Both the position numbers and the translations under genes were made by a program. A stretch of 64,000 nt of DNA from Collinsella aerofaciens (lineage in GTDB: Bacteria > Actinomycetota > Coriobacteriia > Coriobacteriales > Coriobacteriaceae): contig NZ_WWSY01000009.1 in NCBI RefSeq assembly GCF_009876115.1, positions 1 to 64,000 of the forward strand, written 5' to 3'. Numbering within the stretch: position 1 is the stretch's first letter; every line of letters begins with the position of its first letter. Positions 25,986 to 33,664 of this stretch are shown piece by piece. The notes under the pieces were generated by a model that had not been told where the DNA came from, did not search any database, and saw nothing but the letters and a program-made list of their open reading frames with translations.

Positions 25986-26228
25986 ATGTGCTCCCTTCGC
26001 GCAGATTATGCGCCCTTGTTTTTCGCGTCTAAGCGTACCCCACTTGAGCCCGTGGCGAAGAAACACTCCAGCAATAAGTTTCCCTTCAACTGATATATCA
26101 CATAATCCCAGTTCAGAGGTATCGTTGAGCAGCGTAAAATAGGGGCGTTGACCAAGCCGCGAAACACATATGAAACGTTTCCGGCAAACCAAGCGCGCGA
26201 TATGCGCCTATTTAAGTTGGAGGCAACT

Positions 26229-26792
26229 ATGGGTCTGCTCGATTCGCTTAAGTCCACCTTCACCTCGACGGGCGAGGCATCCGTTCCGCCCGCAGCAAGC
26301 TTCGCCACCCGCGAAGGCGTCATCTACGCCCCCGTCAACGGCGTGCTCGTCAACCTCGATGAGGTTCCCGATGAGACCATCGCCTCGGGTATGCTCGGTC
26401 AGGGCTACGGCATCGAGCCCATTACCGGCACCATCTATGCGCCCGCCAACGGCCGCATCGGCGCCACCACCGTCACCAACCACTCCATCGGCATGATCAC
26501 CGAGGACGGTCTTCGCGTGTTCATCCATGTTGGCCTGGGCACCGTGGAAATGAACGGCAAAGGTTTTGCCCGCTTTGTCGAGATGGGTGACACGGTCAAG
26601 GCAGGCCAGCCGCTCATCAGTTTCGACCGCGAGGCCATCAAGGCCGCCGGTCACGAGGACATCGTGACCGTCATCGTCTCCGAGCTCGATCGTCTTAAGA
26701 GCATCGACCATGTCGGCGAGTCCGGCACGCTTATCGGCGGCAACCCGCTCGTCAAGCTGGGCGACCCGCTGCTGGTAGCCAAGACCAAGTAG
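26229..26792 (+). CDS. PTS glucose-family EIIA component
   Basis: 187 residues. IIA-glucose fold with [34 protein letters not shown] and the two active-site histidines: H85 (TVTNHSIGM) and phosphorylated H100 ([17 protein letters not shown]). Accepts phosphate from HPr and passes it to an EIIB/C not encoded nearby; may also be a regulator. Frames upstream are open, but GGAGG lies 6 nt before ATG 26229. About 240 nt divergent from the esterase; followed by its own terminator. Confidence 0.93.
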   Translation: MGLLDSLKSTFTSTGEASVPPAASFATREGVIYAPVNGVLVNLDEVPDETIASGMLGQGYGIEPITGTIYAPANGRIGATTVTNHSIGMITEDGLRVFIHVGLGTVEMNGKGFARFVEMGDTVKAGQPLISFDREAIKAAGHEDIVTVIVSELDRLKSIDHVGESGTLIGGNPLVKLGDPLLVAKTK

Positions 26793-26829
26793 CCAGGCCC
26801 CGCGCCACACAGCCAAAAGGCACCTCGTC

Positions 26830-26866
26830 AAGCGCCCGCGACCATTTGGCCGCAGGCGCTTTTCGT
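26830..26866 (+). terminator. Terminator after the EIIA gene
   Basis: The stem AAGCGCCCGCGACC / GGCCGCAGGCGCTT has one mismatch and a G-U pair. It is followed by TTTCGTTT. Confidence 0.75.
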
Positions 26867-26973
26867 TTGAAAAACCATCCCGCCAATGCCTTATCCGTAT
26901 AGCCCAAATGAGCCGAGCTGCTAGAATATCGAACTGTATGGATAACTATCATTCAACCGTTATGGGAGGATAC

Positions 26974-28377
26974 GTGAACCGCACCAAAATCGCGCAGCTT
27001 TACGCCGATGCCGAGTCGCTTGGCGGCCAGACCGTCACCGTCGCCGGCTGGGTCAAGTCCATCCGCGACATGAAGAACTTTGGCTTTGTTACGCTCAACG
27101 ACGGCAGCTGCTTCCGCGACCTGCAGGTCGTCATGAACCGCGAGGCACTCGACAACTACGACGAGATCGCCCATCAAAACGTCTCGGCCGCACTCATTTG
27201 CACCGGCACCGTCAAGCTGACCCCCGATGCGCCCCAGCCTTTCGAGCTTTCTGCCACCTCCATTGAGGTCGAGGGCGTCAGCGCCCCGGATTACCCGCTG
27301 CAGAAGAAGCGCGCAACCGTCGAGTTCCTGCGCACCCAGCAGCACCTGCGCCCGCGCACCAACCTGTTCCGCGCCGTGTTCCGCATCCGTTCTGTCGCGG
27401 CTGCCGCCATCCACCGCTTCTTCCAGGAGCAGGGCTTTGTCTACGTCAACACCCCCATCATCACCACGAGTGACTGCGAGGGCGCCGGCGAGATGTTCCG
27501 CGTGACCACGCTCGACCCCAAAAATCCGCCCCTCACCGAGTCCGGCGAGGTCGACTGGAGCCAGGACTTCTTTGGCAAGCACGCGAGCCTTACCGTGTCC
27601 GGCCAGCTCAATGCCGAGAACTTTGCCATGGCCTTTGGCGACGTGTACACCTTTGGCCCCACCTTCCGCGCCGAAAACTCCAACACCACGCGCCACGCCG
27701 CCGAGTTTTGGATGATCGAGCCCGAGATGGCCTTTGCCGACCTGAACGACTACATGGATAACGCCGAGGCCATGCTCAAGTACGTCCTTAAGGACGTTAT
27801 GGCCACCTGCCCCGACGAGCTCAATATGCTCAACAAGTTTGTGGACAAGGGCCTGATCGAGCGCCTGGACCATGTGGCAAACTCCGACTTTGCCCGCGTT
27901 ACCTACACCGAGGCCGTCGAAATCCTGGAGCAGGCCGTCGCCGCCGGTCACAAGTTTGACTATCCCGTGAGCTGGGGCATCGACCTGCAGACCGAGCACG
28001 AGCGCTTCCTGACCGAGGAGCACTTTAAGCGACCGACTTTTGTGACCGACTACCCGGCCGAGATCAAGGCGTTCTACATGCGCATGAACGAGGACGGCAA
28101 GACCGTCGCCGCCGCCGACTGCCTGGTGCCGGGCATCGGCGAGATTATCGGCGGCTCCCAGCGCGAGGAGCGCCTGGATCTGCTCGAGGCCCGCATCAAG
28201 GATCTGGGCATGAATCCCGAGCAGTACAAGTACTACCTTGACCTGCGCCGCTACGGTTCCTGCAAGCACGCCGGCTACGGTCTGGGCTTCGAGCGCTTGG
28301 TGATGTACCTCACCGGCGTGGGCAACATCCGCGACGTCCTGCCGCACCCGCGCACCGTGGGCAACGCCGACTTCTAA
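26974..28377 (+). CDS. asnS: Asparaginyl-tRNA synthetase
   Basis: 467 residues, class IIb synthetase. An N-terminal OB-fold ([20 protein letters not shown]) binds the anticodon. Motif 2 reads [20 protein letters not shown], the asparagine rather than aspartate type, and motif 3 is [20 protein letters not shown]. Start GTG at 26974 with GGGAGG 4 nt upstream; the upstream in-frame ATG has no such site. No T-box was seen in the short leader. Confidence 0.96.
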   Translation: MNRTKIAQLYADAESLGGQTVTVAGWVKSIRDMKNFGFVTLNDGSCFRDLQVVMNREALDNYDEIAHQNVSAALICTGTVKLTPDAPQPFELSATSIEVEGVSAPDYPLQKKRATVEFLRTQQHLRPRTNLFRAVFRIRSVAAAAIHRFFQEQGFVYVNTPIITTSDCEGAGEMFRVTTLDPKNPPLTESGEVDWSQDFFGKHASLTVSGQLNAENFAMAFGDVYTFGPTFRAENSNTTRHAAEFWMIEPEMAFADLNDYMDNAEAMLKYVLKDVMATCPDELNMLNKFVDKGLIERLDHVANSDFARVTYTEAVEILEQAVAAGHKFDYPVSWGIDLQTEHERFLTEEHFKRPTFVTDYPAEIKAFYMRMNEDGKTVAAADCLVPGIGEIIGGSQREERLDLLEARIKDLGMNPEQYKYYLDLRRYGSCKHAGYGLGFERLVMYLTGVGNIRDVLPHPRTVGNADF

Positions 28378-28417
28378 TCGCCACAGCGCCACCAAACGCG
28401 TTCCAGCGCATCACGCC

Positions 28418-28450
28418 AGCGCCTCTCGGCAAGCCGAGGGGCGCTTTTTT
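28418..28450 (+). terminator. asnS terminator
   Basis: A GC-rich stem (AGCGCC-TCTCGGC with GCCGAGGGGCGCT) is followed by TTTTTT, 40 nt past asnS. Confidence 0.9.
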
Positions 28451-28626
28451 CAACAGCATCCGTCAAGCTTTTGGCAAGTTTTTGGTCAGTTGGGCAGGGC
28501 TGTTGAAAACTCGACCCGCCGCTTGCCGACGGCCACCGACCGCCCAGAGTGCTCTGCGCCCCTGGGAAAGCCCCGCGTCCTAGGCTCCATACCGTCGCCA
28601 CCCAAAACGGAAAGGACGTGGGCGCC

Positions 28627-29412
28627 ATGACCGAAACCGCTGTTGAAACTTACGAGACCACGACGAGGGGCGCCGCCTCGATGGCAGCCTATCGCGCCGT
28701 TCGCATCCTGCAACTATTAAGCGAAAACACCGGCGAGGACAAGGCCATGCTTTCCGATGAGTTGATCCGGCGCCTCGCCCATCCCGACGACCCCGCCCGC
28801 ATGCCCATCTCGGCGGCGCGGCGCAGCATCTACACCGCCATCTCCGCACTTCGCCATGCCGGATACGAAATTGAGTACAAGCGCTGCGTGGGCTATCGAC
28901 TCTTGACCCGTCCGCTCACCGACGAAGAGATCATCCGGCTCCACGGCATGGTCATGCGCAACCGCTCCACGCCCATCGCCATTCGAAAGAGCATGGCGCA
29001 GCACCTGGTCGCCATGGCGAGTGCCGACGTTCGCGGCTACCTCGATGCACCCGAGCCTGCTCCAAGCGCAGGCGACAAATCCACCAAGGCCACACGCACG
29101 CCCGTCAAGCGCATCGATGCCTGCGAGCTCATCGAGCAGGCCATCGACCACGGAACCACGGTGAGTTTTGATATTTCGAGTGTCACGGCACGCGGAGAGG
29201 TCGAAGTGGCACGGATGACACTCCGGCCCTTTGCCATCAAGCAACGAGACGGCATCTCGTATTTGCTGGGAACGGTCTATGACGCGCGAGGCGCCGACGA
29301 CACGCTGCGTACCGTTGAGATCGGCCGCATGAGAAACGTCACCACACGTCTCCTTGACGGCAAGAAGCTCTTCGCCGTCCTGGACGAGGACGATGCCTCC
29401 TCCGCCGCATAA
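28627..29412 (+). CDS. WYL-domain-type transcriptional regulator
   Basis: 261 residues. The N-terminal third has a winged helix (AAYRAVRILQLLSENTGEDK; SAARRSIYTAISALRHAGYE followed by IEYKRCVGYRL), and the C-terminal part resembles the WYL ligand-binding module (VARMTLRPFAIKQRDGISYL). Such proteins often sense nucleotides or nucleic-acid fragments. ATG 28627 is chosen with AAAGGAC; a GTG three codons earlier is too near the ribosome site. Target genes unknown; it precedes the ABC transporter operon by 160 nt. Confidence 0.8.
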   Translation: MTETAVETYETTTRGAASMAAYRAVRILQLLSENTGEDKAMLSDELIRRLAHPDDPARMPISAARRSIYTAISALRHAGYEIEYKRCVGYRLLTRPLTDEEIIRLHGMVMRNRSTPIAIRKSMAQHLVAMASADVRGYLDAPEPAPSAGDKSTKATRTPVKRIDACELIEQAIDHGTTVSFDISSVTARGEVEVARMTLRPFAIKQRDGISYLLGTVYDARGADDTLRTVEIGRMRNVTTRLLDGKKLFAVLDEDDASSAA

Positions 29413-29572
29413 GACCCTCCGCCGCCCATTCGACTACCCGTACCGCCCATCCGATTCTGTATTAAAAAACCCGCCAGGCTGTTGTAAAAATGGACATCAG
29501 CGCTACTATAGTTCCACTTGCACTTTGTCCCAGTGCAGTGTTTCCAGCCATTTTTATACTGGGGGTAATGAT

Positions 29573-30553
29573 ATGAAGGACATCACCATCAGCCGCAGGA
29601 GCCTTCTGGTCTCCGCCGGTCTGCTCGCGCTCGCCCCGCTCGCCGGATGCGGCGGCAACTCTGGTTCCGGCTCCGCTGCCGCCGGTTCCGACTACACCAT
29701 CGGCGTTCTGCAGCTCACCGAGCACTCCGCGCTCGATGCCGCCAACGACGGCTTCGTCAAGGCCATCAAGAAGAGCGGTCTCAAGGTCAAGATCGACCAG
29801 AAGAACGCCCAGAACGACCAGTCCACGTGTAAGTCCATTGCCGACAAGTTCGTAGGCGACGGCGTCAACCTGATCTATGCCATCGCTACGCCCGCCGCGC
29901 AGGCTGCCGCCGGCGCCACCGCTGATATCCCCATCGTTGGCTGCGCCATCACCGACTACGCCGCTTCCGGCCTGGTCCAGGACAACGACAAGCCCGGCAC
30001 CAACGTCACGGGCGCTTCCGACCTCACCCCGGTCGCCGAGCAGCTCGAGATGATGCAGAAGGTCCTGCCCGACGTTAAGAAGGTCGGCCTGCTCTACTGC
30101 ACCGCCGAGTCCAACTCCGACGTCCAGATCAAGGCCGCCAAGAAGGAACTCGACAAGCTGGGCCTCGAGTACACTGACTTCACCGTCTCGAGCTCCAACG
30201 AGATTCAGTCCGTCGTCGAGTCTGCCGTGGGCAAGGTCGACGCGCTGTACTCCCCCACCGACAACACCATCGCCGCGGGTGCCTCGCAGGTCGGCCAGAT
30301 CTGCAAGGAGAACAAGCTCCCCTTCGTGACTGGCGAGGAGGGCATGTGCAAGGCCGGCGGTCTGTTCACCCTCTCCATCAACTACGAGGACCTGGGCTAC
30401 GCTGCAGGCGAGATGGCCGTCAAGATCTTGAAGGGCGAGGCCAAGCCCGAGGATATGCCGATCAAGCATCTCTCGAGCAAGGACCTGGTCGTCGTCAAAA
30501 ACGAAGAGATGGCCGAGGCTCTGGGTATCGACCTTTCCGCCCTGGACGCGTAG
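29573..30553 (+). CDS. ABC transporter substrate-binding lipoprotein (TrpX-like)
   Basis: 326 residues. The signal peptide ISRRSLLVSAGLLALAPLAG ends in a lipobox with Cys26 and also carries a twin-arginine-like SRRSLL. The mature part (YTIGVLQLTEHSALDAANDG; YAIATPAAQAAAG; EEGMCKAGGLFTLSINYEDL) belongs to the family of tryptophan/tyrosine-type binding proteins (PF04392). Permease and ATPase follow. A hairpin terminator lies after it, likely making more binding protein than membrane parts. ATG has GGGGG 7 nt upstream. Confidence 0.9.
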   Translation: MKDITISRRSLLVSAGLLALAPLAGCGGNSGSGSAAAGSDYTIGVLQLTEHSALDAANDGFVKAIKKSGLKVKIDQKNAQNDQSTCKSIADKFVGDGVNLIYAIATPAAQAAAGATADIPIVGCAITDYAASGLVQDNDKPGTNVTGASDLTPVAEQLEMMQKVLPDVKKVGLLYCTAESNSDVQIKAAKKELDKLGLEYTDFTVSSSNEIQSVVESAVGKVDALYSPTDNTIAAGASQVGQICKENKLPFVTGEEGMCKAGGLFTLSINYEDLGYAAGEMAVKILKGEAKPEDMPIKHLSSKDLVVVKNEEMAEALGIDLSALDA

Positions 30554-30624
30554 CGCCATGCGCGGTAACGCGTCTAGGGCCCGCACGCGCGCCACTGCTG
30601 CGTTATTCAATATCTGAGTCATTG

Positions 30625-30661
30625 GGGCGAACGCTAAAGACCGGCGTTCGCCCTGCTTGTT
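30625..30661 (+). terminator. Internal terminator between binding-protein and permease genes
   Basis: A 10-bp stem (30625-30634 with 30644-30653) is followed by TGCTTGTTT. It probably reduces expression of the downstream permease and ATPase genes. The remaining 100 nt to the permease may hold a second promoter. Confidence 0.65.
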
Positions 30662-30757
30662 TCAGGTAAAACAAAACATCTGTCCACCGCTCTTTTATGC
30701 ATTGGTACCGCTATTATGGAAAATCACGTGTCCACCCTATCCTAGGAGGTATGAAGC

Positions 30758-31681
30758 ATGCTCATTGCATTGCAGGGCGCCGTTTCGCAGGGCGTCCTCT
30801 GGGGCATTATGGTGCTTGGCGTGTTTATCACGTTCCGCCTGCTCGACATCCCCGATATGACCTGCGACGGCAGCTTTGCCCTCGGCGGCTGTGTCTGCGC
30901 CGTGCTCATCGTCAACAATAACGTCGACCCCTTGCTCGCCGTGCTGGCCGGCATGTGCGCCGGCGCCATCGCGGGCGCCGTCACGGGCATCTTGACCACC
31001 GTCTTTGAGATTCCCGCAATCCTCGCCGGAATCCTCACCCAGATCAGCCTGTGGTCCATCAACCTGCGCATCATGGGCAAGTCCAATACGCCCATCCTTG
31101 CCAAGGGCACCATCTTCTCATCCGTCAGCCACATGACGGGCCTGCCGCAGTCCACTGTTGCCATTATCCTGGGCATTGTGCTGGCCGTGGCCATCGTCGC
31201 CATCCTGTACTGGTTCTTTGGCACCGAGATCGGCTCGGCGCTGCGTGCCACCGGCAACAACGAGTACATGATCCGCGCCCTGGGCGTCAACACCAACTCC
31301 ACCAAGATGATCGCCCTCGTGCTCTCCAACGCCCTTATCGGCCTTTCGGGTGCGCTCATCTGCCAGAGCCAGAAGTACGCTGACATTGGCATGGGCACCG
31401 GCGCCATCGTTATCGGTCTTGCCGCCATTGTTATCGGCGAGGTGCTCGGTCGCCTGCTGCCCGGCGGTCTGACGCAGTTTAGCGTCCGTCTTGCCTCTGC
31501 CGTCTTTGGCTCCGTGGTCTACTTCCTCATCCGCGCCATCGTGCTGCAGCTGGGCATGGACGCCAACGACATGAAGCTGCTCTCCGCCGTGATCGTCGCC
31601 GTGGCCCTGTGCGTGCCCGTGGTTTGGGAGCGCTATAAGCTCCGCAGCTCCTACACGAAGGGAGATGAGGCAGATGCTTAA
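30758..31681 (+). CDS. ABC transporter permease (TrpY-like)
   Basis: 307 residues and about eight membrane helices. Branched-chain-amino-acid-type permease fold with GVFITFRLLDIPDMTCDGSF, LGVNTNSTKMIALVLSNALI and IVIGLAAIVIGEVLG. It forms the membrane channel for the binding lipoprotein encoded upstream. ATG with AGGAGG 8 nt upstream. It overlaps the ATPase gene by 8 nt. Confidence 0.9.
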   Translation: MLIALQGAVSQGVLWGIMVLGVFITFRLLDIPDMTCDGSFALGGCVCAVLIVNNNVDPLLAVLAGMCAGAIAGAVTGILTTVFEIPAILAGILTQISLWSINLRIMGKSNTPILAKGTIFSSVSHMTGLPQSTVAIILGIVLAVAIVAILYWFFGTEIGSALRATGNNEYMIRALGVNTNSTKMIALVLSNALIGLSGALICQSQKYADIGMGTGAIVIGLAAIVIGEVLGRLLPGGLTQFSVRLASAVFGSVVYFLIRAIVLQLGMDANDMKLLSAVIVAVALCVPVVWERYKLRSSYTKGDEADA

Positions 31682-32468
31682 GCTCTCGCACGTCAAGAAG
31701 ACCTTTAACAAGGGCACCGTCACCGAGAAGCGCGCGCTCACCGGCGTCGACCTCACCCTCAACGATGGCGACTTTGTAACCGTGATTGGCGGCAACGGCG
31801 CCGGCAAGTCCACGCTGCTCAATATGATCGCCGGCGTGTATCCGCTCGATTCGGGTGTTATCGAGCTCGACGGCACCGACATCTCGCGTCTGAGCGAGTC
31901 GCAGCGCGCCAAGTACCTGGGCCGTGTGTTCCAGGACCCCATGCGCGGCACCGCAGCCGACATGCAAATTGCCGAAAACCTGGCCCTCGCCAAGCGCCGC
32001 GGCCAGCGTCGCGGTCTTTCGTGGGGCGTCACCAAGGCCGAGAAGGACGAGTACGTTGAACTGCTCAAGCGTCTGGACCTTGGTCTGGACACGCGCCTCA
32101 ACGCCAAGGTCGGCCTGCTCTCGGGCGGCCAGCGCCAGGCACTCACCCTGCTGATGGCCACGCTCACCAAGCCGCGTCTGCTGCTGCTCGACGAGCACAC
32201 GGCGGCCCTCGACCCCAAGACGGCCTCTAAGGTGCTCAACCTGACCGAGGAGATCGTCGACGAGAACCGCCTGACCACGCTCATGGTCACGCACAACATG
32301 AACGACGCCATCCGTCTGGGTAACCGTCTGATCATGATGCACGAGGGCCACGTGATCTACGACGTGGCGGGCGACGAGAAAAAGTCGCTCACCGTGGCCG
32401 ACCTGCTTCAGAAGTTTGAGGAGGTCTCGGGCGGCGAGCTCGCCAACGACCGCATGCTGCTGAGCTAA
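31674..32468 (+). CDS. ABC transporter ATP-binding protein (TrpZ-like)
   Basis: 264 residues. Walker A GGNGAGKST, Q-loop in GRVFQDPMRGTAADM, signature LSGGQRQALT, Walker B LLLLDEHTAALDP and switch His in MVTHNMNDA are all intact. The insert FQDPMRGTAADMQIAENLAL is typical of the ATPases paired with PF04392 binding proteins. ATG 31674 is chosen because the upstream ATG at 31665 abuts the GGGAG site. Confidence 0.93.
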   Translation: MLKLSHVKKTFNKGTVTEKRALTGVDLTLNDGDFVTVIGGNGAGKSTLLNMIAGVYPLDSGVIELDGTDISRLSESQRAKYLGRVFQDPMRGTAADMQIAENLALAKRRGQRRGLSWGVTKAEKDEYVELLKRLDLGLDTRLNAKVGLLSGGQRQALTLLMATLTKPRLLLLDEHTAALDPKTASKVLNLTEEIVDENRLTTLMVTHNMNDAIRLGNRLIMMHEGHVIYDVAGDEKKSLTVADLLQKFEEVSGGELANDRMLLS

Positions 32469-32510
32469 ACCTACCAAAAAGGGACAGGTTCATTTTGGCA
32501 GGTTTTATCT
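32469..32510. repeat. REP-like hairpin, AAAAAGGGACAGG family, copy 2
   Basis: ACCTACCAAAA faces TTTTGGCAGGT around AGGGACAGGTTCA. Nearly identical to 3897-3938, including the trailing TTTTATCTG. It starts directly at the ATPase stop codon and may serve as its terminator. Confidence 0.8.
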
Positions 32511-32521
32511 GCACAAACGTC

Positions 32522-32561
32522 AAAACCGCCGCAAAGGAACAGATACCTTTGCGACGGTTTT
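32522..32561. repeat. REP-like hairpin, degenerate AAACCACC family copy
   Basis: AAAACCGCCGCAAAGG faces CCTTTGCGACGGTTTT with AACAGATA in the apex. It matches the four AAACCACC...GGTGGTTT elements elsewhere in layout, with several paired changes. Confidence 0.65.
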
Positions 32562-32624
32562 CGCATATCATGTCGATAATCCAGCGTCAGCAGGAACCAC
32601 TGGTTAAGAACTAAGGAAACTGCC

Positions 32625-32730
32625 ATGAGAAGACTCCTTCCCCGTCTTGCTTGACCGCCGCACTCCTTGCCGGCGTGCTCGCCGGCGGCCCAGCTTACGC
32701 CACCGCGGCCACCCCATCTCAAGTTATCGG
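32625..32730 (+). pseudogene. Remnant of a secreted-protein gene (frameshifted signal peptide)
   Basis: ATG at 32625 with AAGGAAAC upstream encodes MRRLLPRLA and then stops. Shifting frame near the stop continues as CLTAALLAGVLAGGPAYATA, a classic Sec signal peptide with an Ala-x-Ala cleavage site, for about 30 codons before running into a terminator. It looks like the 5' end of an exported protein gene that lost its frame and body. Could be chance, but start, ribosome site and signal peptide agree. Confidence 0.5.
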
Positions 32731-32759
32731 CCCGTCCGATGTGATCGGACGGGCTTTTT
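32731..32759 (+). terminator. Intrinsic terminator
   Basis: A perfect 10-bp stem (32731-32740 with 32744-32753, loop GTG) is followed by CTTTTTGG. It ends the remnant gene and isolates mscS. Confidence 0.85.
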
Positions 32760-32802
32760 GGTGGGTATCATGGTTGAATGATCATTAGGAGGTTTTCCCT
32801 AC

Positions 32803-33570
32803 ATGGAATTGTTTGAACCGATTCTTCATTTCTTTGAGCAGCGCTGGGTCCACAACATCATCTGGGCCGTCATCTTGGTAATAGTCACCGCCATCGCCGC
32901 CAAGGTGGCATCCAAGACCCTGCGCCACCTACTCAACCGAGACGACAACCCGCTTCCCGCATCGAGCATCTTCATCAACATCGCGCGTGCCGTCATTTGG
33001 ATGATCGGCGGCAGCTTTATCCTCGACAACTGCTTTGGCATTAACGCAAACGCGCTCGTCGCCGCTCTTGGCGTCGGCGGCATCGCCATCTCGCTCGGCT
33101 TTCAGGACACGCTATCAAACCTTATCGGCGGCATGCAAGTGACCTTTATGGGCATCATCAAGCCCGGCGACAATATCGAGGTCGGCGGCGTGTCGGGCGT
33201 GGTCCAGGACATCACTTGGCGCCACACGACCATCGAGGACGCCTGCGGACAGACCATCATCGTCCCCAACTCCAACATCTCCAAGAACACACTCGTGCAC
33301 CTCATGCCCTTTGGACGCGTTGTCGTTCCCGTCGCGGTGAAGGACACGTCAAAGTGGGACTCGCTCGATGCGCTGGCAGACGAGCTCGCCTGTGCCACCA
33401 AGGTCGCCGTTTCACCCATCTCGGGCTTTGACAAGGAACCCTACGTGCTCTTTAGCGAGATCGGCGACTTTGGCATTAAGGGTAAGATCATCTTTATCGT
33501 CAGTGACGACAGCACCACCTTTACAGCAGCCGACGCCTGCATCCGCGCCATCGCCCCCATCATCGCCTAA
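32803..33570 (+). CDS. mscS: Small-conductance mechanosensitive channel, MscS family
   Basis: 255 residues. Membrane helices near residues 15-35 and 60-80, then the pore helix region NALVAALGVGGIAISLGFQD followed by TLSNLIGGMQVTFMGIIKPG and the beta domain (VQDITWRHTTIEDACGQTII, VPNSNISKNTL). Opens under membrane tension to release osmolytes on hypo-osmotic shock. ATG with AGGAGG about 10 nt upstream. Single-gene unit between a terminator and a REP-like hairpin. Confidence 0.92.
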   Translation: MELFEPILHFFEQRWVHNIIWAVILVIVTAIAAKVASKTLRHLLNRDDNPLPASSIFINIARAVIWMIGGSFILDNCFGINANALVAALGVGGIAISLGFQDTLSNLIGGMQVTFMGIIKPGDNIEVGGVSGVVQDITWRHTTIEDACGQTIIVPNSNISKNTLVHLMPFGRVVVPVAVKDTSKWDSLDALADELACATKVAVSPISGFDKEPYVLFSEIGDFGIKGKIIFIVSDDSTTFTAADACIRAIAPIIA

Positions 33571-33608
33571 AACCACCGCAAAGGGGACAGGCACCTTTGT
33601 GGTGGTTT
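33569..33608. repeat. REP-like hairpin, GGGGACAGGCACC family, copy 1
   Basis: AAACCACCGCAAAGG faces CTTTGTGGTGGTTT with GGGACAGGCA in the apex. Begins at the mscS stop codon and may double as its terminator. Confidence 0.8.
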
Positions 33609-33664
33609 CGCATCGTGGTACCATGGTTCATATCGTTGTTTAAACGACTAAGGGAGTAGGCACC

